In this document: one piece after another, positions 1-10,836 of the stretch
How the letters are laid out: each line of letters starts with the position of its first letter
Numbering within the stretch: the first letter of the stretch is position 1
Source of the DNA: Mariprofundaceae bacterium
GTDB lineage: Bacteria > Pseudomonadota > Zetaproteobacteria > Mariprofundales > Mariprofundaceae
Reading direction: 5' to 3'
NCBI GenBank assembly: GCA_015663235.1
Contig: DQSL01000057.1
Location: forward strand, 1-33,817
DNA: 33,817 nucleotides
Position numbers and translations under genes: made by a program
Notes under the pieces: model-generated
Databases searched by the model: none
The model's input: the letters and a program-made list of their open reading frames with translations, nothing else
What the model was told of the DNA's origin: nothing

Positions 1-327
1 ACGCATGGCAAAATTGAAACAACACAAGCCAAAGCACGTGCAGTTAAACCATATGTTGAAAAATTAATTACACTGGCTAAAAAAGGTGACTTGCATGCAC
101 GTCGCCAAGCATTGTCAAAATTGCGTTATCGCCCAATCGTTGATCGCTTGTTTGGTGATGTTGCAGAAGCTTTTAGTGAGCGTCCAGGCGGTTACACGCG
201 TATCATCAAAACACGTTTTCGTGTTGGTGATGCCGCACCGATGGCGTTGATTGAATTGGTTGAAGAAACCAATGTTCAAGCAGAAGAAGTGGTTGAGAAA
301 ATAGTTGAAGAAACAACTGCGTCTTAA
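1..327 (+). CDS. rplQ: 50S ribosomal protein L17, 5'-truncated by window edge
   Basis: This is the C-terminal part of ribosomal protein L17, a large-subunit protein bound near the peptide exit tunnel. Frame 1 is open from the first base and reads THGKIETTQAKARAVKPYVE, then KLITLAKKGDLHARRQALSK and RPGGYTRI, all typical of L17. Roughly the first 25 residues lie outside the window. The C-terminus carries an acidic tail (about 20 residues rich in Glu and Val) after the usual MALIELV end; such tails vary between species. The gene stops just before a strong terminator, as expected for the last gene of the rpsM-rpsK-rpsD-rpoA-rplQ operon, although that operon is not visible here. Confidence 0.95.
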   Translation, partial: THGKIETTQAKARAVKPYVEKLITLAKKGDLHARRQALSKLRYRPIVDRLFGDVAEAFSERPGGYTRIIKTRFRVGDAAPMALIELVEETNVQAEEVVEKIVEETTAS

Positions 328-357
328 GCTTAAACTTTAAGATTAATAAAAATATTT

Positions 358-387
358 AAAGCTCCGCACTTGCGGAGCTTTTTTTTT
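358..387 (+). terminator. Rho-independent terminator after rplQ
   Basis: GCTCCGC (361-367), loop ACTT, GCGGAGC (372-378), followed by nine T. The flanking AAA/TTT extends the stem. It ends the ribosomal operon. Confidence 0.93.
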
Positions 388-425
388 GAGCTAAACTAGG
401 TGATAAATAGCACGATGGAGGCTGT

Positions 426-1892
426 ATGAATTCAAAATATATAATGAGTGGTTTAATGATTCCGTTGCTTGGTTTCTCAGTGGCATCACAAGCAGCAGAG
501 TTTGCACCATCAAGTGTGCGGGCGTTGAGCATGGGTGGCTCAAGTGTGGCTTCAACACACGGGGTTGATGCGTCGTATTGGAACCCCGCTGCATATGGTT
601 TCTTTGGCGAAGAGGCTTCTGAGGCTGACAATCATAAAATGAGCGATAAAGACTTTGGTGTTGAGTTAGGCATTGGGGTAGGGGCTAATGTTTTTGGGCC
701 TTTGGATGCAAATAGGCTCAAGCTTGAAGCTTTACCTGACCCATCTGCTATTAGCTCTACAGGCGGGCTTGATGCTGCGGGAATTCAAGCCGCTGCGAGC
801 GTAATAGGCGGTTTGTCGTCTCTGGATCCAGCACCTCTGGGCGCGAATGTTTTTATAAATGGTGCGATTGGTGCGCGAGTTTCTAATTATGGACTTGGCG
901 TGCGCACAGCGGTTGACCTGAACAGTACAATCTCGGTTGATAATGTGAATGTAGGTTTTGCTGATATTTTCGCTGCATTTACGGGTCAACCGCTTCCATC
1001 TTCGCTAACTCCTCAATATTTTTCTGCTACACAAGTTGCTGAGATGGAGGCTTCTTTAGTAGCAAATGCTGGACTTACGGCACCTGAGGCCAATTTAGTT
1101 GTTGCAACTTATGATGCTACCTTAGCTGCGGATACAAATGCCGTGGGTCAAGAGCAGCAAAATACTGATGCGATGAATACGATTGCCAATGCAGCAGGCA
1201 CAGACTTGGCAAACAATAACACAGCACTTTCTGTGCGCGGCGTTGCAATTTCTGAAGTTGGTTTCACTTATGGTTATGCCATCAATGAAAGGCTTAGCGT
1301 GGGCGGTGTGTTGAAGTTGATGCAGGCTGATATTATTGCTGCAGACACCAAGTTGTTTTCCACAAACTCCGGGATTAGTTTTGATCAAAATAATACTGAG
1401 ACATCCACTGCATTTGGCTTGGACTTGGGCGTGATGTACCGTATTCCAAGCTGGCAAATTGGTTTGACGGTTAAAAACATCAATACCCCTAGTTTTGAGC
1501 ACTCTGGCGCAGGTACATTTGCCAATGTTCCGTATCTTTATGAACTGAAGCCGCAAGCGAAATTTGGCGCGGCGTGGATTCCTACAGATACAGTATCTGT
1601 GGAGTTGGGTTATGATTTAACAGAAAATGAAGGCGCAGTTGCTTCAAGTAAATCACAATATTGGAATATTGGCGCAGAATGGAATGCATGGAATGTTCTT
1701 GCGTTACGCTTAGGTGCATTTGAAAACATGTCACAAGACATTGGTTTGGTGACAACTGCGGGTCTAGGGCTTAATTTATGGGCAGCACGCATTGATTTGG
1801 GTGTTGCTGTGTCCTCGAGTGAAGTTGAGTTCGATGGTGAAAAAGTGCCAGCATATGCGGCTGCGGCATTAGCCATTGCGGTTGATTTTTAA
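426..1892 (+). CDS. Outer-membrane beta-barrel protein, TraF/PorV-like family
   Basis: A 488-residue exported protein. Residues 1-23 form a signal peptide (hydrophobic core, cleavage near SQAAEF). After it comes a segment with ALSMGGSSVAS and YWNPAAYG, the N-terminal signature of FadL/PorV/TraF_2-type barrels (MGG plus NPA). The C-terminal half consists of alternating, aromatic-rich strands, and the protein ends in Phe, the usual outer-membrane insertion signal. The ATG follows GGAG with 5 bases spacing. Databases often name this family 'conjugal transfer protein TraF'; nothing here suggests conjugation. The gene lies alone between two terminators, so it is probably monocistronic. The substrate is unknown; a transport or surface role is inference. 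Confidence 0.75.
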   Translation: MNSKYIMSGLMIPLLGFSVASQAAEFAPSSVRALSMGGSSVASTHGVDASYWNPAAYGFFGEEASEADNHKMSDKDFGVELGIGVGANVFGPLDANRLKLEALPDPSAISSTGGLDAAGIQAAASVIGGLSSLDPAPLGANVFINGAIGARVSNYGLGVRTAVDLNSTISVDNVNVGFADIFAAFTGQPLPSSLTPQYFSATQVAEMEASLVANAGLTAPEANLVVATYDATLAADTNAVGQEQQNTDAMNTIANAAGTDLANNNTALSVRGVAISEVGFTYGYAINERLSVGGVLKLMQADIIAADTKLFSTNSGISFDQNNTETSTAFGLDLGVMYRIPSWQIGLTVKNINTPSFEHSGAGTFANVPYLYELKPQAKFGAAWIPTDTVSVELGYDLTENEGAVASSKSQYWNIGAEWNAWNVLALRLGAFENMSQDIGLVTTAGLGLNLWAARIDLGVAVSSSEVEFDGEKVPAYAAAALAIAVDF

Positions 1893-1920
1893 AGAGAAAC
1901 TAAGCTTGATAGTATTGAAC

Positions 1921-1948
1921 AAAAGGGCGGCATTTGCCGCCCTTTTTT
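1921..1948 (+). terminator. Rho-independent terminator after the barrel gene
   Basis: GGGCGGC (1925-1931), loop ATTT, GCCGCCC (1936-1942), then T6, with AAAA on the 5' side. It separates the barrel gene from the atp operon. Confidence 0.93.
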
Positions 1949-1967
1949 GTTGCATAAAAAACAATGT

Positions 1968-1996
1968 TTGTTTTTTGACTTGTATTCTGTTAGAAA
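1968..1996 (+). promoter_or_regulatory. Candidate promoter of the atp operon
   Basis: TTGTTT (1968-1973), 17-base spacer, TAGAAA (1991-1996), in the only gap between the upstream terminator and atpI. The match to sigma-70 hexamers is partial, so this is a guess supported mainly by position. Confidence 0.3.
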
Positions 1997-2041
1997 TCGC
2001 ACCGCAAAAGAGGGGGGAGTTCTTTGTTAGAGGAAGTTCCC

Positions 2042-2422
2042 ATGCACAAAAAGGATGAAGAGCAGAGCTTTAATGTTCGCTCGCTGTTGCTGTGGCAGAT
2101 TATGGTTGTAATCGCTGTAGCACTTCTTTTTAGCGCCCTAGCATTGCCTTGGTTGAGTGTGTTGTTCGGTGGATTCGTTGTTGTGGTGTCCACCTGGCAT
2201 GTTTACCAAAGCATCAGCGTATCTGGCGGTGATAAGTTAATATTGCTGAAGTCTGCTGGAATACGATTTGCCTTGTTTTTAATGGTTGTGGCAGCAGGTG
2301 TTTTTTTCTTGGCGTTGCAGCCTTTATATTTGATTGTTGGCATGGCGATTGCCTATGTAACAATGTATGTAAAAAGTTTGATAATGATTTTTGAGAAAAT
2401 GAAGGGAGAGGACGTTGGCTGA
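2042..2422 (+). CDS. atpI: ATP synthase accessory protein AtpI
   Basis: A small, very hydrophobic protein (126 residues from this start) with about four membrane segments, at the head of the ATP synthase operon. That matches AtpI, which helps assemble the c-ring or insert Fo. Identification rests on position, size and hydropathy more than on a sharp motif. Start choice: ATG 2042 has AGAGGA seven bases upstream. A TTG at 2024, preceded by a GGGGGGAG tract, would add six residues and cannot be excluded. The 3' end overlaps atpB by 8 bases, implying translational coupling. Confidence 0.8.
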   Translation: MHKKDEEQSFNVRSLLLWQIMVVIAVALLFSALALPWLSVLFGGFVVVVSTWHVYQSISVSGGDKLILLKSAGIRFALFLMVVAAGVFFLALQPLYLIVGMAIAYVTMYVKSLIMIFEKMKGEDVG

Positions 2423-3290
2423 ACACGGACACGTTGAACAAGGGCAAGCAGAAGAGCATGGCTCAAGTATTGCTGATCATTTAGAATATTGGACATATAA
2501 ATTTGATGAAACTAACCCTTTCATGCAAATTCATGTCGATACCATGATTGTGACAGCCACGATTGCTATGATGCTTGTTGGGTTTGCACTTTGGTTGCGC
2601 GGCAAGATTATTGAAGGTGCGCCAACAGGTGCGCAAAACTTCGTGGAATCTGTCGTTGATTTTATTAATACAACAGTAAATGATAACTTTCCGGTTCATA
2701 ACCCTATCGTTGCACCACTAGCGTTTACAATATTTGTCTTTATTTTACTGTGTAACACGATAGATATTTTACCTGCATACTTGATTGGTAATATCGCTCA
2801 TGCGTTGGGCGCGCCTGCATTTAGACCAGTGCCGACCAATGATTTGAACTTGCCTGCGGCAATGGGTGTTTCGGTATTTATTTTGGTTCTGTATTATGAG
2901 TTTAAACTTAAACCTGTGCATTTTATGAAAGAATTGGTGATGGAGCCGTTTACAAGCTTGGTTCCTATTTATTTAAAACCAATCGTCATGCCTATCAATT
3001 TGATTTTGAAACTTGTGGAAGAGATTGCTAAACCGTTAAGCCTTTCTTTCCGTCTGTTTGGTAATATGTTTGCTGGTGAGGTTATCTTCTTGTTGATTGC
3101 TTCATTGTTGTTGGTTGGCTCTTTTGAAGAGTTGATGACAGTGGGCGGCATGATTTCTGAAGTGATGGGCATCTTGGTTGGCTTGGCTTGGTCATTCTTC
3201 CACATGTTTATTGGCTTGCTTCAAGCCTTTATCTTCATGATTCTTACTGTGGTGTACTTATCAATTGCACACCAGCCAGTAGAACACTAA
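2415..3290 (+). CDS. atpB: ATP synthase Fo subunit a
   Basis: Subunit a forms the two proton half-channels beside the c-ring. The protein (291 residues) has several membrane helices. It contains the hallmark LSFRLFGNMFAGE at about 210-222, where Arg213 corresponds to the essential E. coli Arg210. The N-terminus is rich in His and Glu before the first helix. The start is TTG 2415, overlapping the end of atpI by 8 bases, with GGGAGAGG just upstream; no ATG nearby gives a complete N-terminus. It belongs to the nine-gene atp operon. Confidence 0.96.
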   Translation: MAEHGHVEQGQAEEHGSSIADHLEYWTYKFDETNPFMQIHVDTMIVTATIAMMLVGFALWLRGKIIEGAPTGAQNFVESVVDFINTTVNDNFPVHNPIVAPLAFTIFVFILLCNTIDILPAYLIGNIAHALGAPAFRPVPTNDLNLPAAMGVSVFILVLYYEFKLKPVHFMKELVMEPFTSLVPIYLKPIVMPINLILKLVEEIAKPLSLSFRLFGNMFAGEVIFLLIASLLLVGSFEELMTVGGMISEVMGILVGLAWSFFHMFIGLLQAFIFMILTVVYLSIAHQPVEH

Positions 3291-3339
3291 TCGCAAAGCG
3301 ATAATTTTAAAAAAGTAGTAAAACTAAGGAGTAGTAAAA

Positions 3340-3594
3340 ATGGATGCAACAGTAATCATCACCGCTGCGACAGCAATCTCTGTCGGCGTAATTTTGGCAG
3401 CTGCAGGCTTGGGTTCTGCAATTGGATGGGGCTTAATTTGCTCTAAAACTTTGGAAGGTATTTCTCGTCAACCAGAAATGCGTCCTCAATTGATGTTCAA
3501 CATGTTCATTTTCGCAGGTTTGATGGAGTCTTTCCCATTTATTATTATGGCATTCGCTCTTTGGTTCTTGTTCGCTAACCCATTCTTGGGCTAA
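3340..3594 (+). CDS. atpE: ATP synthase Fo subunit c
   Basis: An 84-residue two-helix hairpin that oligomerises into the c-ring. Helix 1 is Gly/Ala-rich; the polar loop is SRQPEMRPQ (42-50); helix 2 holds the ion-carrying carboxylate Glu63 in GLMESFPFI. Ser64 follows the Glu as in Na+-binding rings, but the Gln of helix 1 needed for Na+ coordination is replaced by Trp30 (GSAIGWG), so proton coupling is the likelier reading. The overall sequence resembles Acidithiobacillus c subunits as I recall them. AAGGAG precedes the ATG. It sits between atpB and atpF with a 49-base upstream gap that may tune its higher expression. Confidence 0.97.
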   Translation: MDATVIITAATAISVGVILAAAGLGSAIGWGLICSKTLEGISRQPEMRPQLMFNMFIFAGLMESFPFIIMAFALWFLFANPFLG

Positions 3595-3632
3595 TTGTTA
3601 AAAAAGAATAAGAATTTTAAAGGAGTAAAAAG

Positions 3633-4112
3633 ATGAGTTTAGATTTAACTTTTATTGGACAAATTATCGTTTTCTTAACGATGGTCTTTATATTGAGTAA
3701 ACTTCTTTATACGCCTTTGAATGATGCAATGTCAGCACGTACGCAAAAAATTGCGGATGGTCTTGCAGCAGCAGAAGCTGGTAAAAGCGCACAAGCAGAC
3801 GCGGAAGCTGAAGTGAAAGTGCAAATCGAAGAAGCGAAGCAGAAAGCACAAGAGATTGTAGCTGCTGCTGAGCGTCGTGCCTTGGAAGTTTCGGAAGAAG
3901 CTACTTCTAAAGCACGTCACGATGGCGAGCTTATTATTCAAAGCGCGAAAGAAGAGGCAGATGCAGAAGAAGGCAAAATGCGCCAAGGATTGCAGAAAGA
4001 AGTTGCATCATTGGCAGTTTTAGCGGCTGAGAAGATTGTCGAAGCAGAGCTTGATGCAAACAAACATTCAGCATTGATTGAAAAAGTTATTGCTGATGGT
4101 GTGTCTGCATGA
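3633..4112 (+). CDS. atpF: ATP synthase Fo subunit b
   Basis: Subunit b is the peripheral stator linking Fo to F1. One N-terminal membrane helix (residues about 5-25, LTFIGQIIVFLTMVFIL) is followed by a long, charged, Ala/Glu/Lys-rich helix (about 35-150) typical of the parallel coiled-coil stalk. Length 159 is normal. AAAGGAG lies 6-7 bases before the ATG. The stop overlaps the atpH start as ATGA (4109-4112), implying translational coupling. There is a single b gene and no b', as in beta/gamma-type operons. Confidence 0.96.
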   Translation: MSLDLTFIGQIIVFLTMVFILSKLLYTPLNDAMSARTQKIADGLAAAEAGKSAQADAEAEVKVQIEEAKQKAQEIVAAAERRALEVSEEATSKARHDGELIIQSAKEEADAEEGKMRQGLQKEVASLAVLAAEKIVEAELDANKHSALIEKVIADGVSA

Positions 4113-4633
4113 GCACTGAAAGATCAATAGCAAGCCGCTATGCAGTGGCTTTGTTTGAGCTTCGCCAAGAAGGTGTTGATGTTTCATCAGACCTAAACAA
4201 GGTTGCTCAAGTTGCTGAAAATGAAGATGCGCAAGTGCTTTTGAAAAACACACAAATTACTGCGGAATACAGGGCGAAAGCTGTGTTGAAAGCAGCGTCC
4301 GTAAAGGATGAGCATGTTCTTAGGCTGGTTGTGATGTTATGTGCGCGTAACAAGGCTTCCTTGCTTGTACATATTGATGAAATGCTTGAGGCATTGATTC
4401 GTAATGCAAATGCGCAAGTGATGGTTGATGTAACTGTTGCAGGCGACTTGAATGCGGCGCTTGCTAGTAAACTAAAAGAATCTATCAGTTCTGGTTTGGG
4501 CAAAGCGGTTGACTTAAATGTTAAAACCGATGCTTCGATTTTAGGTGGTTTGATTCTAAATATTGGCGATCGCCAAATTGATCACTCTGTACGTGGCCGT
4601 ATTAACGGCTTGAAACGTGCATTGTCGGTTTGA
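4109..4633 (+). CDS. atpH: ATP synthase F1 subunit delta
   Basis: Delta (OSCP) caps the F1 alpha3beta3 hexamer and anchors subunit b. The 174-residue protein begins IASRYAVALFELRQEG and ends with GGLILNIGDRQIDHSVRGRI, both diagnostic of the family (usual length 175-180). Its start overlaps the atpF stop. Confidence 0.96.
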   Translation: MSTERSIASRYAVALFELRQEGVDVSSDLNKVAQVAENEDAQVLLKNTQITAEYRAKAVLKAASVKDEHVLRLVVMLCARNKASLLVHIDEMLEALIRNANAQVMVDVTVAGDLNAALASKLKESISSGLGKAVDLNVKTDASILGGLILNIGDRQIDHSVRGRINGLKRALSV

Positions 4634-4657
4634 TTAGATACAGAGGATATTGAGATT

Positions 4658-6199
4658 ATGAAACTTGATACAGCAGAAATTAGTTCTATTATTAAAGAAC
4701 AAATCAAGGGTTTTGAAGCCAGTGCTAGTGATGCAAACGTCGGACGTTTGATTTCAGTTGGTGATGGTGTTGCTTTGATTCACGGACTGGGCGCAGCAAT
4801 GGCTGGCGAAATGCTTGAGTTCCCTGGTGATACGATGGGTATGGTTCTAAACCTTGAGCAAGATAGTGTCGGTGTCATCATCTTCGGTGAGTATACACAC
4901 TTGGCAGAAGGCGATGAAGTCAAATGTACAGGTCGTATTTTTGAAGTACCTGTAGGCCCTGGTCTTAAAGGTCGCGTACTTAACGCGCTTGGTCAGCCTA
5001 TTGATGGTAAAGGTCCTGTTGAAAATGATGGGTTTGATGCTGTTGAGAAAATTGCACCGGGTGTAATTGAACGTAAATCTGTTGATCAACCTTTGCAAAC
5101 TGGCATTAAAGCGATTGATTCCATGGTTCCTGTGGGACGTGGTCAACGCGAACTTATCATTGGTGACCGCCAAACAGGTAAAACCGCGATTGCCATTGAT
5201 ACGATTATCAATCAAAAAGACACTGGTGTAACATGTGTATATGTGGCGATTGGTCAAAAAGCTTCTACAGTGGCAAACGTTGTTCGCACGCTTAAAGAAC
5301 ATGACGCTTTGGATCACACAATCATCGTTGCTGCAAGCGCTTCTGAAGCTGCTGCATTGCAATACATTGCACCATATTCTGGTTGTACCATGGGTGAATA
5401 TTTCCGCGACCGTGGCGAAGATGCACTCATTATTTATGATGACCTTACCAAACAAGCTTGGGCTTACCGTCAAATCTCTTTGATTTTGCGTCGTCCTCCA
5501 GGTCGTGAAGCATATCCTGGTGATGTTTTCTACATTCACTCACGTTTATTGGAGCGCGCTTCTCGTGTGGATGAAATTTATGTTGAAAAATTCACTAACG
5601 GTGCTGTAAAAGGTAAAACAGGTTCTTTGACCTCATTGCCAATCATTGAAACCCAAGAGGGTGATGTGTCTGCATTCGTACCAACCAACGTTATTTCAAT
5701 TACTGATGGTCAAATTTTCTTGGAAACATCCATGTTTAACTCGGGACAACGCCCAGCAATTAATGCTGGTCTATCTGTATCTCGTGTTGGTGGTGCTGCA
5801 CAAACCAAAGCCATGAAAAAAGTTGGTGGCGGTCTTCGCCTCGACTTGGCGCAATACCGTGAGTTGGCAGCATTTGCACAGTTCGCATCGGACTTGGATG
5901 AAGCGACACGTGCGCAAATCGAACGTGGTAAGCGTGGTGTTGAAGTTCTAAAACAAGATGAAAATTCACCACAATCTGTTGCTGAAATGACAGCCGTATT
6001 GTACGCACTTAACAATGGTGACTTGGATGATGTTGAAGTTGGCAAAATCGTTTCTTTTGAGAAAGCATATATTGCATACTTGAATTCAAGCCTTGGTGAT
6101 TTCATCAAAGATTTGAATGCAACACCAACGTTGACTGATGAAGTTACAGACACTTTGAAGAAAGCAGTAGCAGACTTTAAAGCGACTGGCACCTACTAA
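4658..6199 (+). CDS. atpA: ATP synthase F1 subunit alpha
   Basis: The non-catalytic nucleotide-binding subunit of F1. It is 513 residues, the standard length. A beta-barrel N-domain (about 25-95) is followed by the Walker A motif GDRQTGKT near residue 170 and the Walker B segment [31 protein letters not shown] near residue 375 carries the conserved Arg that reaches the neighbouring catalytic site. A GAGG ribosome site precedes the ATG. Nothing is unusual. Confidence 0.98.
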   Translation: MKLDTAEISSIIKEQIKGFEASASDANVGRLISVGDGVALIHGLGAAMAGEMLEFPGDTMGMVLNLEQDSVGVIIFGEYTHLAEGDEVKCTGRIFEVPVGPGLKGRVLNALGQPIDGKGPVENDGFDAVEKIAPGVIERKSVDQPLQTGIKAIDSMVPVGRGQRELIIGDRQTGKTAIAIDTIINQKDTGVTCVYVAIGQKASTVANVVRTLKEHDALDHTIIVAASASEAAALQYIAPYSGCTMGEYFRDRGEDALIIYDDLTKQAWAYRQISLILRRPPGREAYPGDVFYIHSRLLERASRVDEIYVEKFTNGAVKGKTGSLTSLPIIETQEGDVSAFVPTNVISITDGQIFLETSMFNSGQRPAINAGLSVSRVGGAAQTKAMKKVGGGLRLDLAQYRELAAFAQFASDLDEATRAQIERGKRGVEVLKQDENSPQSVAEMTAVLYALNNGDLDDVEVGKIVSFEKAYIAYLNSSLGDFIKDLNATPTLTDEVTDTLKKAVADFKATGTY

Positions 6200-6212
6200 A
6201 AGGAGCGAACCA

Positions 6213-7070
6213 ATGGCATCGGCTAAGGAAATACGCGGGCAAATTAAAGCCACGCAAAATACTTCAAAGATTACCAAAGCCATGGAAATGGTGGCGGCAA
6301 GTAAAATGCGTAAAGCACAACAAGCAGTGACTTCGTCACGCGCTTATGCTGATGGCATTCATGCGATTATGGCAAACTTGGCACAAGCGCACCCAGAATA
6401 TAAACACGCTTTCATCACGCCTCGTGAAGAAGTGAAACGTGTGGCTTATATTGTGGTCTCTTCGGATAAAGGTTTGTGTGGTGGTTTAAATACAAATGTA
6501 TTGAAACACGCGATAACAAGCATGAAAAAAATACAAGAAACGGCCGAAGTTGAAGTCCTAAACATTGGTCGCCGTGCTGGCTTATTTATGAAACGCATTG
6601 TGCCACTTGCGGCAAGCGCAGAAGATATTAACGATGAACCAGAGTTGTCAGAGATTTTACCGATTGTGACGCTTGCGGCTGAGAAGTTTATCAAAGGTGA
6701 GTATGATGAAGTTCGTTTGGTGTTTAATACATTTGTAAACACAATGACACAAACACCAACTGAAGTGACTTTGATTCCAACACCAACGCCTGAAGTAGAA
6801 AGTCGTTCTGGTTATTGGGATTATCTTTATGAGCCAGATAGTAAAGAGGTGCTTGATGGATTATTGCGCCGTTATATTGAAACGGTTGTGTATCAAGCAG
6901 TGTTGGAAAACAAAGCTTGTGAACAATCAGCACGAATGGTTGCAATGAAATCTGCAACAGACAACGCAAAAGATATTATATCTGATTTGCAAATTACTTA
7001 TAACAAGGCACGCCAAGCAGCAATTACACAAGAGCTTGCTGAAATTTGTGCCGGTGCAGCAGCTGCATAG
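6213..7070 (+). CDS. atpG: ATP synthase F1 subunit gamma
   Basis: The rotating central stalk of F1. The protein (285 residues) has the conserved N-terminal helix with IRGQIKATQNTSKITKAMEM and VAASKMRKAQ, the SSDKGLCGGLN turn, and the C-terminal helix ending in ITQELAEI. AAAGGAG is 8 bases before the ATG. It lies 13 bases after atpA. Confidence 0.97.
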   Translation: MASAKEIRGQIKATQNTSKITKAMEMVAASKMRKAQQAVTSSRAYADGIHAIMANLAQAHPEYKHAFITPREEVKRVAYIVVSSDKGLCGGLNTNVLKHAITSMKKIQETAEVEVLNIGRRAGLFMKRIVPLAASAEDINDEPELSEILPIVTLAAEKFIKGEYDEVRLVFNTFVNTMTQTPTEVTLIPTPTPEVESRSGYWDYLYEPDSKEVLDGLLRRYIETVVYQAVLENKACEQSARMVAMKSATDNAKDIISDLQITYNKARQAAITQELAEICAGAAAA

Positions 7071-8480
<1,410 letters not shown>

Positions 8481-8485
8481 TTATC

Positions 8486-8893
8486 ATGTCTAGCATGGAA
8501 GTGTTGGTCGCAACGGCTGAACGCGAAGTTTACAGTGGTCAGGCTACAATGTTAATTGTACCTGGTGCTGCTGGAGACTTAGGCATTTTGCCAAACCACA
8601 GCCCATTATTGGCTGCATTAAAAGCTGGCGAGCTTCGCATTACCAATGGTGATGAGATTGATGAAGTTTTTGTTTCTGGTGGTTTTGTTGAGATTCAACC
8701 CGATAAGGTGACCATCTTAGCCGATACTGCGGAACGCGCTGCGGACATGGATGAAGCGGAAATTGTTGCTGCACAGCGTCGTGCTGAAGAACTTGTTTCT
8801 TCAAACAATGGTGATGTTGATTTGGCAATGGCTGAAGCTGAACTCTCTATGCTTACTGCACGTTTGCACTTGTTACGCAAGAAACGTAAATAG
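8486..8893 (+). CDS. atpC: ATP synthase F1 subunit epsilon
   Basis: Epsilon couples gamma to the c-ring and can inhibit ATP hydrolysis. Of 135 residues, the N-terminal beta sandwich contains VPGAAGDLGILPNHSPLLAA and the C-terminal part is a helical hairpin ending in LLRKKRK. It starts 5 bases after atpD and is the last gene before a terminator. Confidence 0.96.
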   Translation: MSSMEVLVATAEREVYSGQATMLIVPGAAGDLGILPNHSPLLAALKAGELRITNGDEIDEVFVSGGFVEIQPDKVTILADTAERAADMDEAEIVAAQRRAEELVSSNNGDVDLAMAEAELSMLTARLHLLRKKRK

Positions 8894-8917
8894 TCACTGT
8901 TAGCTTATGTATATTTT

Positions 8918-8946
8918 AAAAGGTCACCAGATGGTGGCCTTTTTTT
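8918..8946 (+). terminator. Rho-independent terminator of the atp operon
   Basis: AGGTCACC (8921-8928), loop AGAT, GGTGGCCT (8933-8940), with one G-T pair in the stem, followed by a T tract running to 8946. Confidence 0.9.
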
Positions 8947-8990
8947 ATGTCTAAGATTGCTTGTTGCAACGTTTCTTTTTAAACTAGCCC

Positions 8991-9614
8991 ATGATGAAGA
9001 AATCAAACACGCGATTGAAGATATGTGGCATTACACGTGCTGAGGATGCTATGTCTGCTGTCCAGTGTGGTGCTGATGCACTTGGGTTTGTTTTTTATGC
9101 CAAGTCACCGCGTTTTATTACCCCGCAATCTGCTCAACATATTATAAGCCAGTTGCCGCCATTTGTGGTTGCCGTTGGTTTATTTGTGAATGCTTCTCAG
9201 CAGGAAATTGACACGGTTTTACAGCACTGTTCACTGGATGTTATTCAATTGCACGGAGATGAAACACCTGCGTTTTGCGCGGCACAATCCAGACGTGCCA
9301 TCAAAGCAATACCCATTGCAGCAGCAGATGATTTAAACCGCATTAACGATTTTGATTGCACCGTATTGTTGGATACTAAAGCCCCTAAAGATGTTTATGG
9401 CGGCACAGGAACATCCTTTGATTGGAATATGTTAAAAAACCTCAAACATACGCATCCCATCCTTTTGGCTGGTGGCATTGATGCCTCGAATATTGGTCAG
9501 GCATTAGCTATTGATGGTATTTACGCATTGGATGTTTCATCGGGTGTTGAATCAGCAAAAGGCATCAAAGATAGACAAAAAATAGAACAATTATGTGGAT
9601 TGATGAATGAATAA
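8991..9614 (+). CDS. trpF: Phosphoribosylanthranilate isomerase
   Basis: Catalyses the Amadori rearrangement of N-(5-phosphoribosyl)anthranilate in tryptophan synthesis. It is a 207-residue TIM barrel. LKICGIT near residue 12 carries the general-base Cys, [10 protein letters not shown] is conserved, VLLDTKAPK holds the general-acid Asp, and LLAGGID and ALDVSSGVE form the phosphate site. ATG occurs at 8991 and 8994 without a clear ribosome site, so the exact start is uncertain by one codon. The 3' end overlaps trpB by 8 bases. It is a stand-alone TrpF, not fused to TrpC. Confidence 0.95.
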   Translation: MMKKSNTRLKICGITRAEDAMSAVQCGADALGFVFYAKSPRFITPQSAQHIISQLPPFVVAVGLFVNASQQEIDTVLQHCSLDVIQLHGDETPAFCAAQSRRAIKAIPIAAADDLNRINDFDCTVLLDTKAPKDVYGGTGTSFDWNMLKNLKHTHPILLAGGIDASNIGQALAIDGIYALDVSSGVESAKGIKDRQKIEQLCGLMNE

Positions 9615-10836
9615 GTATGATTTAGAAATCAAACATGCACCAGACGAAGGTGGACATTTTGGTAAGTTTGGTGGCAGGTTTGCTGCCGAAACATTGATGC
9701 AGCCACTCAAAGAAATTGAAGATGCATTTTTTGCAGCGTGGGCTGACCCTGAGTTTCATAAAGAAAGGTTAGACTTGCTCAAAAACTATGTTGGTCGCGC
9801 TACACCGCTATATCACGCCAAACAATTAACAGCAGAAGCTGGTGGCGCACAAATATATCTCAAACGTGAAGATTTAAATCACACGGGTGCACACAAAATA
9901 AATAACACCATTGGTCAGGCACTGTTGGCACGGCGCATGGGTAAAAAGAAAGTGATTGCTGAAACAGGTGCAGGGCAACATGGTGTTGCCACAGCAACGG
10001 TTGCGGCAATGTTTAATATGCAGTGCGATATTTATATGGGCCGCGAAGATATTCGCAGGCAAGCGCCCAATGTGTTTCGTATGAAGCTTCTCGGCGCGAA
10101 TGTTGTGCCTGTCGATTGCGGCACAGCAACACTTAAAGATGCGGTGAATGAAGCCTTGCGGGTCTGGGTCGCATCATGTGAAGATACCTACTATATCTTC
10201 GGTACTGCTGCGGGTCCTCATCCATTTCCTTTGATGGTTAGACAGTTTCACACCGTGATTGGTCAAGAAGCCCGTGAGCAGTGTTTGGCGCAAGCTGGTA
10301 AGCTTCCTGATGTTGCCGTGGCATGTGTGGGTGGTGGTTCAAATGCGATGGGTTTATTACATCCTTTACAAGATGATAAAAGCATTCGTCTTGTTGCCGT
10401 TGAGGCAGGCGGTCATGGTTTGGATTCGGGTGAACATGCGGCATCTTTGGCGAAAGGTCAGCCTGGTATTATTCATGGTAGCTTGAGTTATGTGCTTGCA
10501 GATAAAGAAGGGCAAATTTCAGCGAATGCACATAGCATATCCGCAGGTTTGGACTATCCTGGTGTTGGTCCTGAGCTGGCATATATGATGGATGAAGGGC
10601 GGCTTGAATTAGATAGCGCAACAGATGATGAAGCATTGCAAGCTTTTCAAACCTTAACCAAAACTGAAGGTATTATTCCTGCGCTAGAATCGAGTCATGC
10701 GCTGGCAGCAGGCATACGCATTGCAGCAGGCATGGACAAAGAACAGGTGGTATTGATTAATCTATCGGGGCGTGGTGATAAAGATTTGAATACAGTGATG
10801 GATAAGTTTGGATTTGATGTGGATGGCAGCTTATGA
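9607..10836 (+). CDS. trpB: Tryptophan synthase beta chain
   Basis: The PLP enzyme joining indole and serine. It is 409 residues. HTGAHKINN contains the PLP-binding Lys97. [25 protein letters not shown] (phosphate clamp) and SGRGDKDL near the C-terminus are all intact. It is the standard TrpB1 type that pairs with TrpA. Its stop overlaps the trpA start by 4 bases, which fits a coupled alpha2beta2 complex. Confidence 0.98.
   Translation: MNKYDLEIKHAPDEGGHFGKFGGRFAAETLMQPLKEIEDAFFAAWADPEFHKERLDLLKNYVGRATPLYHAKQLTAEAGGAQIYLKREDLNHTGAHKINNTIGQALLARRMGKKKVIAETGAGQHGVATATVAAMFNMQCDIYMGREDIRRQAPNVFRMKLLGANVVPVDCGTATLKDAVNEALRVWVASCEDTYYIFGTAAGPHPFPLMVRQFHTVIGQEAREQCLAQAGKLPDVAVACVGGGSNAMGLLHPLQDDKSIRLVAVEAGGHGLDSGEHAASLAKGQPGIIHGSLSYVLADKEGQISANAHSISAGLDYPGVGPELAYMMDEGRLELDSATDDEALQAFQTLTKTEGIIPALESSHALAAGIRIAAGMDKEQVVLINLSGRGDKDLNTVMDKFGFDVDGSL

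Noticed and set aside
426-1892. Conjugation gene traF
   Set aside because: The family name is historical. There are no other transfer genes, the gene lies between ribosomal and ATP synthase operons, and the sequence is that of an outer-membrane barrel.
3340-3594. Na+-coupled ATP synthase
   Set aside because: Glu-Ser is present but the helix-1 Gln required for Na+ coordination is Trp30.
4847-5539. Long open frame antisense to atpA (230 codons)
   Set aside because: It is a by-product of atpA codon bias, Cys/Arg/Asn-rich with no recognisable domain, and opposite a universally conserved gene.
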